From positions 992,001-1,056,000 of the forward strand of contig NZ_BMZR01000001.1 of assembly GCF_014652895.1 (NCBI RefSeq): 64,000 nt of DNA. Direction: 5' to 3'. Of this stretch, positions 35,074 to 43,418 are shown one piece after another; positions within the stretch are counted from its first letter, which is position 1, and each line of letters begins with the position of its first letter. The DNA comes from Psychrobacter glaciei. Lineage in GTDB: Bacteria; Pseudomonadota; Gammaproteobacteria; Pseudomonadales; Moraxellaceae. A program made the translations under genes and the position numbers. Under the pieces are notes generated by a model. The model was not told the origin of the DNA, searched no databases, and was given only the letters and a program-made list of their open reading frames with translations.

Positions 35074-36213
35074 ATGGCAGCACAGAACCCATCAACAAAA
35101 GTATTGTCAGGCGCAGGACTACGCGGTCAAGTCGCTGGCAAGACCGCTTTATCTACCGTTGGCAAATCCGGCTCCGGCTTGACGTATCGCGGTTACGATG
35201 TGTCAGAATTGGCAGACAAATGCATCTTTGAAGAAGTCGCCTATCTATTGCTTTATGGCAACCTGCCAACCCAAAGTGAGCTTGATGCGTATCAAACCAA
35301 GTTAAAAGGTCTACGTGGTCTATCACAGCCGCTAAAAGACGTGCTTGAGCGTATCCCAGCTGACGCCCATCCGATGGATGTCTTGCGTACTGGCTGCTCT
35401 ATGCTCGGTAACCTTGAGACTGAAATGAGTTTCGACGAAGAAAACGACCAAGCTGATCGTATGCTTGCTGTTTTCCCATCGATTATTAACTATTGGTATC
35501 GCTTCACGCATGACAATGTACGTATCGAAACCGAGACGGATGATGAAACCATCGGTGGACATTTCCTACATCTACTAAAAGGTGAGAAACCAAACGAGCT
35601 ACATACCAAAGTAATGAACGTTTCGCTTATTTTATACGCTGAGCATGAGTTCAACGCTTCAACCTTTACTGCGCGCGTCTGTGCCTCTACCCTATCTGAT
35701 ATCCATTCTTGTATTACTGGTGCAATTGGCACCTTACGTGGTCCTTTACATGGCGGTGCCAACGAAGCCGCGATGGATATGATTGAAGGCTTTAGCTCAC
35801 CTGATGAAGCCGAAGAAGAAATGATGGGGATGCTGGCTCGTAAAGATAAAATCATGGGCTTTGGTCATGCCATCTATAGTGAGTCAGATCCACGCAATGT
35901 CGTGATTAAAGGTTGGGCGGAAAAACTGGCCGCTGACGTTGGTGATGAAGTGCTGTACCCCGTATCAGTACGCTGTGAGGAAGTGATGTGGCGCGAGAAG
36001 AAATTGTTCTGTAATGCTGACTTTTTCCATGCGTCGGCCTATCACTTCATGGGTATTCCAACCAAACTATTCACACCTATCTTTGTCTGCTCACGCTTGA
36101 CGGGCTGGGCATCTCATGTATTTGAGCAGCGTGCGAATAACCGTATCATTCGCCCAAGTGCCGAATATACTGGTGAAGAGTTGCGTTCTGTACCAGATAT
36201 GAGTGCGCGTTAA
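35074..36213 (+). CDS. prpC: 2-Methylcitrate synthase
   Basis: A 379-residue citrate-synthase family enzyme of the short PrpC type. It shows LSGAGLRGQVAGKTALSTV and TYRGYDVSEL at the start, the catalytic His in GPLHGGANEAAMDM and the signature GFGHAIYSESDPR. Condenses propionyl-CoA with oxaloacetate. RBS AAGGAA precedes ATG. Followed by a long-arm terminator-like repeat before acnD. Confidence 0.94.
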   Translation: MAAQNPSTKVLSGAGLRGQVAGKTALSTVGKSGSGLTYRGYDVSELADKCIFEEVAYLLLYGNLPTQSELDAYQTKLKGLRGLSQPLKDVLERIPADAHPMDVLRTGCSMLGNLETEMSFDEENDQADRMLAVFPSIINYWYRFTHDNVRIETETDDETIGGHFLHLLKGEKPNELHTKVMNVSLILYAEHEFNASTFTARVCASTLSDIHSCITGAIGTLRGPLHGGANEAAMDMIEGFSSPDEAEEEMMGMLARKDKIMGFGHAIYSESDPRNVVIKGWAEKLAADVGDEVLYPVSVRCEEVMWREKKLFCNADFFHASAYHFMGIPTKLFTPIFVCSRLTGWASHVFEQRANNRIIRPSAEYTGEELRSVPDMSAR

Positions 36214-36245
36214 TTTAGCACTTAATGTTAAGTAAGTTTTGGCTT

Positions 36246-36309
36246 GGTAGGGTGTGTTCCATCGTATTAATAACGACTTTCAGGTACACAGGTCGCACCC
36301 TACCTTTTC
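36246..36309 (+). terminator. Terminator-like inverted repeat after prpC
   Basis: GGTAGGGTGTG and CGCACCCTACC (10 of 11 pairing) enclose a ~37-base loop and are followed by TTTTCTT. It could attenuate transcription between prpC and acnD. Confidence 0.6.
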
Positions 36310-36466
36310 TTATTCTTACCTTTATTTCCCTTGCAAATTTATACCGTTTTTTTAGCAAAGCCTGCCAGCACTACTAATGACAACATTAGCGATAACAACG
36401 GCATAGCAATGATTTTGCTAAAAAAATTTTAACCTAAATTAATCAGCCAACCGCCAAAGGTGACTT

Positions 36467-39124
36467 ATGGACAACGCCCTAGTACAACCCATGAATGAGC
36501 AATTCAAAAAGCCACTACCCGATACTGACCTTTATTACTTTGATACCCGTGAAGCCGTTGAGAATATCGAAGTGGGCGCATATGACAAACTACCGTACTC
36601 ATCCAAAGTACTGTGTGAAAACTTAGTTCGTCGTTGCCCACCTGAAGACTTAACCGCCGCATTGACCCAGCATATTCAGGGTAAGCAAGACCTTGATTTT
36701 CCTTGGTATCCGGCTCGCGTCGTTTGTCATGATATCTTGGGTCAGACCGCTTTTGTTGATTTGGCAGGCTTGCGTGATGCCATCGCTGAACAAGGTGGCG
36801 ATCCATCGAAAGTTAATCCTATCGTTCCTACTCAGCTTATCGTTGACCATTCATTGGCCGTTGAGCACGCAGGCTTTGAAAAAGATGCATTTGAGAAAAA
36901 CCGTGCTATCGAAGAACGCCGTAACGATGACCGTTTTCACTTTATCAACTGGTGTGAATATGCCTTTGATAACGTCAACGTCGTACCGCCTGGTAACGGC
37001 ATCATGCATCAAATTAACTTAGAGAAAATGTCGCCAGTGGTACAAGTCGTAAAAGGCAAAGACGGTCGTGAAGTGGCCTTTGCTGACACGCTTGTTGGTA
37101 CGGATAGCCATACGCCCATGGTTGATGCACTAGGTGTGATTTCAATCGGTGTTGGCGGGCTTGAGGCCGAAAGTGTGATGCTAGGCAACCCATCATATAT
37201 GCGCCTGCCAGACTTCGTCGGTGTCAAGCTCACGGGCAAATTGCAAAAAGGCATTACAGGTACGGATTTAGTATTGGCGATGACTGAGTTTTTGCGCGAT
37301 GCAGGCGTAGTCTCTACCTATATCGAATTCTTTGGTGATGGTGCACGCCAGCTAAGTGTGGGTGACCGTGCCTCTATCTCTAATATGACCCCTGAATATG
37401 GCGCGACCGCAGCGATGTTCTATATCGATGAGCAAACCATCGATTATTTGCGTCTAACGGGTCGTTCTGAGCCTCAGATCAAATTGGTTGAGCAGTATGC
37501 CAAGCAAACAGGTCTTTGGGCTGATGGTATGGAAAAAGCCGAGTATGCTCGTGTACTTGAATTTGATCTGTCAGCAGTCGTACGTAATCTGGCTGGCCCT
37601 TCGCGTCCACATGCACGGGTATCGACCACGGATTTGGTTGCCAAAGGCATTGCCCACGGCGCTGACGAAAAACTACCTGAACCAAAAGACGGTCTGATGC
37701 CAGATGGTGCGGTTATCATTGCTGCCATTACCAGCTGTACCAACACCTCTAACCCTCGCAACATGGTTGCCGCAGGCCTCGTCGCCCGTAATGCCAATGC
37801 AAAAGGCTTATTACGTAAGCCTTGGGTAAAATCATCGTTAGCGCCCGGCTCTAAAACCGTCAAGATGTACTTAGAAGAAGCTGGTCTCATGTCTGAGATG
37901 CAGCAAATAGGCTTTGATGTGGTTGGCTTTGCTTGTACCACCTGTAATGGTATGAGTGGCGCGCTTGATCCTGATATCGAAAAAGAAATCATCGATAACG
38001 ATCTATTCACCACCGCAGTTTTATCAGGCAATCGTAACTTTGATGGTCGTATCCATCCTTATGCCAAGCAAGCCTTCTTAGCATCACCACCACTGGTTAT
38101 CGCTTATGCTATCGCGGGTAATATTCGCTTTGATATTGAAAAAGACTCATTAGGCCAAGACCAAAACGGTAATGAGGTTTACCTAAAAGACATCTGGTTC
38201 GACGATGACGAAGTGGATGCTATCGTGGCAGAAGCCGTGAAGCCTGAACAGTTCAATGCCGTCTATATCCCGATGTTTGATGAGGCCAAAAAAGACACGG
38301 GCAAGGCTTTAAGCCCATTATACAACTGGCGCGAGATGACCACTTATATCCGCCGTCCGCCGTATTGGGAAGGCAAAATGGCAGCGATGAACAAATTAAA
38401 AGGTATGCGTCCGTTGGCAGTATTGGGCGACAATATCACGACCGACCATATGTCACCATCGAATGCTATTTTGGGTGATTCAGCGGCTGGTGAATATCTT
38501 GATACCATGGGCTTGCCTGCCGAGGACTATAACTCGTATGCCACCCATCGCGGTGATCACTTAACCGCCCAGCGTGCCACTTTTGCCAATCCTAAGCTAT
38601 TGAACGAGATGGTACTCGACGACAGCGGTGAAGTCATCCAAGGATCACTGGCGCGCGTTGAACCAGAAGGTCAAGTCATGCGTATGTGGGAAGCAATTGA
38701 AACCTACATGAACCGTGAGCAGCCGCTCATCATCATCGCAGGTGATGGTTATGGTCAAGGCTCAAGCCGTGACTGGGCTGCCAAAGGTGTGCGTCTCGCT
38801 GGTGTGGAAGCCGTTGTCGCTGAAGACTTTGAACGTATTCATCGTCAAAACTTAGTTGGCATGGGCGCGCTACCTTTACAGTTCGAAGAAGGTACGACTC
38901 GTCATACTTTAAACATTGATGGCACGGAAACCTTTGATGTCACGGGCGAAGTCTCTGCTGGCGGGTTGATGACGCTAGTTATTCATCGTACTGATGGCAC
39001 CACTACTGAGACACCTATTATCTGCCGTTTAGATACGGCTGATGAAGTCAAAATGTACAACGCAGGCGGTATGCTACAACGCTTTGCCAAAGAGTTTATC
39101 GAGGGTACGCTAGATATTGTGTAA
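36467..39124 (+). CDS. acnD: Fe/S-dependent 2-methylisocitrate dehydratase
   Basis: An 885-residue aconitase-superfamily enzyme. The [4Fe-4S] cysteines are visible in ITSCTNTSNPRNMVAAGL and FACTTCNGMSGALDP; substrate residues in LVGTDSHTPMVDALG and GYGQGSSRDWAAKGVRL. Its length and neighbours (prpC before, prpF after) identify AcnD rather than AcnA. With PrpF it dehydrates 2-methylcitrate. Terminator at 39164. Confidence 0.94.
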   Translation: MDNALVQPMNEQFKKPLPDTDLYYFDTREAVENIEVGAYDKLPYSSKVLCENLVRRCPPEDLTAALTQHIQGKQDLDFPWYPARVVCHDILGQTAFVDLAGLRDAIAEQGGDPSKVNPIVPTQLIVDHSLAVEHAGFEKDAFEKNRAIEERRNDDRFHFINWCEYAFDNVNVVPPGNGIMHQINLEKMSPVVQVVKGKDGREVAFADTLVGTDSHTPMVDALGVISIGVGGLEAESVMLGNPSYMRLPDFVGVKLTGKLQKGITGTDLVLAMTEFLRDAGVVSTYIEFFGDGARQLSVGDRASISNMTPEYGATAAMFYIDEQTIDYLRLTGRSEPQIKLVEQYAKQTGLWADGMEKAEYARVLEFDLSAVVRNLAGPSRPHARVSTTDLVAKGIAHGADEKLPEPKDGLMPDGAVIIAAITSCTNTSNPRNMVAAGLVARNANAKGLLRKPWVKSSLAPGSKTVKMYLEEAGLMSEMQQIGFDVVGFACTTCNGMSGALDPDIEKEIIDNDLFTTAVLSGNRNFDGRIHPYAKQAFLASPPLVIAYAIAGNIRFDIEKDSLGQDQNGNEVYLKDIWFDDDEVDAIVAEAVKPEQFNAVYIPMFDEAKKDTGKALSPLYNWREMTTYIRRPPYWEGKMAAMNKLKGMRPLAVLGDNITTDHMSPSNAILGDSAAGEYLDTMGLPAEDYNSYATHRGDHLTAQRATFANPKLLNEMVLDDSGEVIQGSLARVEPEGQVMRMWEAIETYMNREQPLIIIAGDGYGQGSSRDWAAKGVRLAGVEAVVAEDFERIHRQNLVGMGALPLQFEEGTTRHTLNIDGTETFDVTGEVSAGGLMTLVIHRTDGTTTETPIICRLDTADEVKMYNAGGMLQRFAKEFIEGTLDIV

Positions 39125-39163
39125 ATCCTTGCCTTTGCTTCAAGTTTTTTAAAACGTAGAGAT

Positions 39164-39197
39164 AAAAAGAGCTACTTTAAGAGTGGCTCTTTTTTTA
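39164..39197 (+). terminator. Intrinsic terminator after acnD
   Basis: AAAAAGAGC and GCTCTTTTTTT arms with a mostly paired stem (one mismatch) end in T7. Confidence 0.85.
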
Positions 39198-39380
39198 ATT
39201 TTCGCTAAATTAATGAACAAAATTCAGCCTTTGTTCTCTTGCTATAGGTTTCAAACCCTATTGATTTATAATATACTGGTTTGGTTCACAAAGTATTATC
39301 CTGATAATTGCATTGTTTTATTGACCTCTTATCAGTTTTTGTTATTTCACAAATTACTGTAAAGACAAAAAGGAAATATA

Positions 39381-40781
39381 ATGAGCACTCCTATCGTAGA
39401 CAATGAAATCAAGCTGAATAAAAGCAACCCGCCATTGAGCAGTCATCAAGCATCATTACCTCCAAAGCTACCTCTAAAATTAACTGCAAAAACAGATAAC
39501 CGCCGTCATATTGTCTTGATTGGTGCAGGCTTTGCCGGTATTCGTTGTCTTGAGCAATTGGCCAAATATAGCGCTGATCGTATCACCTTAGTTGACCGTA
39601 ATGACTATCACTTTTTCCCACCGCTGATATATCAAGTCTCTGCTGGATTTTTAGCGTCATCAGATATTAGTTATCCGCTACGACGATTCATCGAAAATTA
39701 TGACAATGTGCGCTACCGTCAAGGCAATCTCCTTCGTATCAATACCAAAGATAAAGTCGTGACCCTTGATACAGGCAATGTGTCTTACGATCGCCTGATT
39801 ATCGCCACTGGTGCTGAGACCAATTATTTTGGTAATAAAGATATTGAAGCCCATGCACTGCCTATGAAGACGATCAAGGATGCCTTGAGTATTCGCAATC
39901 ATATGCTGGCGCAATTTAATTACGCTGCCTCTTTGCCAGTAGCAGAGCGTGAGCCTTACCTCTCTATTGTGATTGCAGGTGGTGGCCCTAGTGGTGTTGA
40001 GCTGGCAGGTGTAATGTCCGAGATTCGCTTATATACGCTACATAAAGAATATCCTGAGCTACTAGAAAATGTCGGTGGTATCACGCTGGTCACGGCTGAT
40101 CCCGTTTTGCTCGCACCGATGAGTGCTGAGGCACAACGTTATACTCAATTACAGATGGAAAAATTCAAAGTTGACCTTGTTTTTAGTGATCCTGTAGCGC
40201 GTTACGATGGTCATATAGTCACACTAAAAAGTGGTAAAACCCTTCATACACACAATCTAATTTGGACAGCGGGTGTCACTTGCGAGCCTATAAACGGTCT
40301 TAATCCAGACGATTATGGTCGAGGAAATCGACTAGTTGTCAATAGTCATCTAGCCTTACAACACCACAAAGATATCTATGCGCTTGGTGATATTGCACTG
40401 GCGACTCATGATGACAACTATCCGAATGGTCATCCTCAATTGGGACAGGTTGCGAGTAGTCAGGGTACGTACCTTGGAAAATACTTAAGTGACAAAACAG
40501 TTGAACCATTTCAATATAAACATAGTGGTGATATGGCGATGATTGGACGCTTAACAGCAGTCGCCGATATAAAAGGCATGCACTTAAAAGGCATCATAGC
40601 TTGGCTTGCATGGGTGATTATTCATATCTTGTCGCTCAGCACTGCCAAGAATCGTTTGGCAACAACTTGGAATTGGATGACTGCTTTTTTGACTGGCAAT
40701 CAGTCGTTTCGGATGGGCATTCAGCCTCACGAAGACAAGTTCACTCTAATCAAAGATAGTACAGAGGCAAAAGAGTCGTAA
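39381..40781 (+). CDS. ndh: Type II NADH dehydrogenase
   Basis: A 466-residue single-subunit NADH:quinone oxidoreductase. FAD motif IVLIGAGFAGIRCLEQL near residue 46 and NADH motif SIVIAGGGPSGVELAGVM near 198; VDRNDYHFFPPLIYQV and the quinone-side YALGDIALA region are characteristic. The C-terminal ~80 residues (GIIAWLAWVIIHILSL) form the membrane-binding amphipathic end. Has its own promoter region and stands inside the propionate gene run; propionate oxidation yields reducing power but a direct link is not shown. Confidence 0.92.
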   Translation: MSTPIVDNEIKLNKSNPPLSSHQASLPPKLPLKLTAKTDNRRHIVLIGAGFAGIRCLEQLAKYSADRITLVDRNDYHFFPPLIYQVSAGFLASSDISYPLRRFIENYDNVRYRQGNLLRINTKDKVVTLDTGNVSYDRLIIATGAETNYFGNKDIEAHALPMKTIKDALSIRNHMLAQFNYAASLPVAEREPYLSIVIAGGGPSGVELAGVMSEIRLYTLHKEYPELLENVGGITLVTADPVLLAPMSAEAQRYTQLQMEKFKVDLVFSDPVARYDGHIVTLKSGKTLHTHNLIWTAGVTCEPINGLNPDDYGRGNRLVVNSHLALQHHKDIYALGDIALATHDDNYPNGHPQLGQVASSQGTYLGKYLSDKTVEPFQYKHSGDMAMIGRLTAVADIKGMHLKGIIAWLAWVIIHILSLSTAKNRLATTWNWMTAFLTGNQSFRMGIQPHEDKFTLIKDSTEAKES

Positions 40782-40821
40782 GTCATAATGATATTGAATG
40801 GTTGTACTTAATAGCGTAATA

Positions 40822-40839
40822 TGTACTATATACTGTACA
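40822..40839. promoter_or_regulatory. YefM-YoeB operator candidate
   Basis: TGTACT (40822-40827) and TGTACA (40834-40839) are spaced 12 bases centre to centre, 33 bases before yefM. TGTACA is the core of the paired operator palindromes of E. coli yefM-yoeB. Confidence 0.6.
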
Positions 40840-40871
40840 AGTTATAGAGTATGTCATGAAAGGAGTAAGCC

Positions 40872-41198
40872 ATGAGAGTCGTTAGTTTTTCAGAAGCCAG
40901 AAAGCACTTAAAGTCCGTCCTAGACACGGTAAATGATGATGCCAACGCCACTATCGTGACCCGCCGTGACGCTGATGATGCAGTGGTGATGTCGCTTGAT
41001 TATTACAATAGTCTAATGGAAACTGTCTATCTACTAAAATCTCCTGCCAATGCGGCGCACTTAGCGGAATCTATTGCCCAATATAAAGCTGGCAAAACTG
41101 TTACGCGTGAGCTAATTGATGCGGCAGAAGGCTGTGGTAAAGGTGATGGTAGCAGCGATGATAGTGAGCATACGGATAGCAACATTGAGAATGCTTGA
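40872..41198 (+). CDS. yefM: Antitoxin, YefM/Phd family
   Basis: A 108-residue Phd/YefM antitoxin: MRVVSFSEARKHLKSVLD at the start is the DNA-binding fold, DADDAVVMSLDYYNSLMETVYLL follows, and a flexible acidic tail (SSDDSEHTDSNIENA) would bind the toxin. Longer than usual (~85) because of that tail. RBS AAAGGAG precedes ATG. The next gene begins 35 bases after its stop. Should repress its own operon through the TGTACA sites. Confidence 0.9.
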   Translation: MRVVSFSEARKHLKSVLDTVNDDANATIVTRRDADDAVVMSLDYYNSLMETVYLLKSPANAAHLAESIAQYKAGKTVTRELIDAAEGCGKGDGSSDDSEHTDSNIENA

Positions 41199-41233
41199 AC
41201 TCAAAGGCTTTAATAAACGTAAAAGGTCTGATA

Positions 41234-41494
41234 ATGAGTGAGCAACTAGCATGGACAAATGCTGCGTGGAAGGACTATTTGTACTGGCAGACACAAGACA
41301 AAAAAACACTCAAACGTGTCAATAAGCTCATCACCGAATGCAAGCGTAGTCCGTTTGATGGCATTGGCAAGCCTGAGCCCCTAAAAGAGAATCTATCTGG
41401 ATTTTGGTCCCGACGCATTGATGACGCCAATCGTTTGGTATATGCCGTCGATGATAATTACCTCACGATTATCTCTTGTCGCTATCATTATTAA
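41234..41494 (+). CDS. yoeB: Toxin, YoeB/Txe family mRNA interferase
   Basis: An 86-residue RelE-superfamily ribosome-dependent RNase from the ATG 41234. PFDGIGKPEPLKENLSGFWSRRID is the family core, and the C-terminal CRYHY carries the catalytic His-Tyr. The usual EHRLVY reads DANRLVY here, with Asn for His; catalytic Glu, Arg and terminal His are kept. Cleaves mRNA in the ribosomal A site when YefM is degraded. Confidence 0.92.
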   Translation: MSEQLAWTNAAWKDYLYWQTQDKKTLKRVNKLITECKRSPFDGIGKPEPLKENLSGFWSRRIDDANRLVYAVDDNYLTIISCRYHY

Positions 41495-41574
41495 CGAGCG
41501 TTCTTAGTCGTTAGGGTTTATTTGTCGATTAAACCACACCCAATCTTATAACCATATAAAAAGGACTTAATACA

Positions 41575-42843
41575 GTGACCCAAACCAATTCTAAATCAAA
41601 ACCAAAATTCGCCCCACAAATCTCAGTTCCGGCTACCTATATGCGCGGTGGCACTTCAAAAGGCACTTTCTTTAAATTATCCGATTTACCTGAGCGTTGC
41701 CAAGTCGCTGGCGAGTCGCGCGATAAGTTTCTGCTACGTGTCATCGGCAGCCCTGACCCTTATGGCAAGCAAATCGATGGCTTAGGTAATGGCAGCTCCA
41801 GCACGTCAAAAACGGTCATTTTATCGGCCTCTGACAAATCAGATCACGACGTGAACTATCTGTTTGGACAAGTCAATATCGCCAAGCCAATGATTGATTG
41901 GGCGGGTAACTGTGGCAACTTAACCGCAGCCGTTGGTGCCTGTGCCATTAATATGGGTCTAGTTGATGCTGACAAAATTGCTAGCAGCATCGATGAAGGT
42001 GCTGAAAGTGGTATTTGTGAAGTACGCATTTGGCAAGAGAATATCGGTAAAACCATCATTGCGCATGTACCTGTCTATTTAGATGCACAAAACAAAGTAC
42101 AAGTTCAAGAAACAGGCGACTTTGAATTAGATGGCGTGACCTTCCCTGCTGCTGAAGTCAAAATTGAGTTTATCGACCCTGTGGATGCCACCAGCGATAT
42201 GTTCCCTACTGGCAACTTGGTCGATGACTTCGATGTAACTGGCTGCGGTCTAGATGCTGATAGTGTCAAAGCCACCTTTATTAGCGCAGGTATCCCAACC
42301 ATTTTTATGAAAGCGGAAGATTTGGGCTTTACGGGTACTGAATTGCAAGGTGATATCAACAGTGACGGTGAGCTACTTGCCAAGCTGGAGAAAATCCGTG
42401 CCACAGGCGGCGTGGCAATGGGATTGTTTAAAGATGTGAGCGAGGCGCAGACTAGCCAACACATTCCTAAAATCGCTTGGGTGGGCGCAGCACAGAGCTA
42501 TACGGCCTCTAGTGGTAAATCGGTCGATGCAAGCGATATTGATTTAGTCGTACGTGCCATGAGTATGGGGCAATTGCATCATGCCATGATGGGTACAGCA
42601 GCAGTTGCTATTGCTGCCGCGGCAACCACACAAGGCACGCTCGTCAATCAAGCGGCAGCTGGTGAAGGTCAATCTGAAAAGCAGCTTAATGAAGTACGTT
42701 TTGGTCATCCATCAGGTACATTGCTTGTCGGTGGCAAAACTGAACTGGTTGATGGACGCTGGCAAGCCAAAAAGGTATCGATGAGTCGTTCAGCAAGGCG
42801 TATCATGGTTGGTGAAGTTTTTGTACCAGCGGATGCTTTTTAA
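41575..42843 (+). CDS. prpF: 2-Methylaconitate isomerase
   Basis: A 422-residue PrpF-family protein with a diaminopimelate-epimerase-like fold: PATYMRGGTSKGTFF near the start, GLGNGSSSTSKTVI, and GNCGNLTAAVGACAI are hallmarks. Converts 2-methyl-cis-aconitate isomers so that AcnD/AcnB can proceed. It starts with GTG, AAGGA nine bases upstream. Separated from acnD by ndh and the toxin-antitoxin pair. Its stop codon overlaps the stop of the convergent gene at 42840. Confidence 0.93.
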   Translation: MTQTNSKSKPKFAPQISVPATYMRGGTSKGTFFKLSDLPERCQVAGESRDKFLLRVIGSPDPYGKQIDGLGNGSSSTSKTVILSASDKSDHDVNYLFGQVNIAKPMIDWAGNCGNLTAAVGACAINMGLVDADKIASSIDEGAESGICEVRIWQENIGKTIIAHVPVYLDAQNKVQVQETGDFELDGVTFPAAEVKIEFIDPVDATSDMFPTGNLVDDFDVTGCGLDADSVKATFISAGIPTIFMKAEDLGFTGTELQGDINSDGELLAKLEKIRATGGVAMGLFKDVSEAQTSQHIPKIAWVGAAQSYTASSGKSVDASDIDLVVRAMSMGQLHHAMMGTAAVAIAAAATTQGTLVNQAAAGEGQSEKQLNEVRFGHPSGTLLVGGKTELVDGRWQAKKVSMSRSARRIMVGEVFVPADAF

Positions 42844-43304
42844 GCGTTAACTCTCGTCTCACCATATATCATTAACATCCCACCTATAGTAACTAAGGCT
42901 AAGCCAGCGATTTTATAGATATCTATCGCTTTAACCTCTAAGCCAAACAATCCAGTTTGGCTTAGTATCAGGGCAAAATACATTTGCCCAAGAAACACCC
43001 AAAGCAGTGTATTACCTGCGCCTATCTTTGGCGCGGCAATAAACATGAATAAGATATAAAAACTGCCCAAAAATCCTGGCAACCACATCCACCACGTCGC
43101 GTTTTCGATCATTGGCGGCTTGATACCTCCACTCATTATATACGACAGTACTAAAGAAGCTAATGCACCTCCTAAGTATAAATAAAAGGTAGATTGTATT
43201 TGAGAGGCTTGTGTACTTTCTCGAAAAGCATTGACGATGGCCAGTTGCAGCGGAACAATAGCACCACCTAAAAGGCTGATTAAGACGTAAGGAAGGATTT
43301 TCAA
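42840..43304 (-). CDS. YdcZ/DUF606-family small multidrug/metabolite-like membrane protein
   Basis: A 154-residue protein with five predicted membrane helices (ISLLGGAIVPLQLAIVNAF, LGSFYILFMFIAAPKIGAG), the pattern of the YdcZ (DUF606) branch of drug/metabolite transporter-like proteins. Convergent with prpF; the two stop codons overlap. Substrate unknown. Confidence 0.78.
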   Translation of the reverse strand: MKILPYVLISLLGGAIVPLQLAIVNAFRESTQASQIQSTFYLYLGGALASLVLSYIMSGGIKPPMIENATWWMWLPGFLGSFYILFMFIAAPKIGAGNTLLWVFLGQMYFALILSQTGLFGLEVKAIDIYKIAGLALVTIGGMLMIYGETRVNA

Positions 43305-43418
43305 ACGGTATCCACCAAAATGAAATAAAAAATCTCTCTATATAATACTAAACTTTATTTCAAAAATTTAATATAAATACGATTTAGTGAAATATTAATA
43401 CCTATGAGTTAAGCGTTT

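Noticed and set aside
37474..38031. Long minus-strand open frame (185 codons) opposite acnD
   Set aside because: Antisense shadow of a strongly conserved gene; translated product shows no family features.
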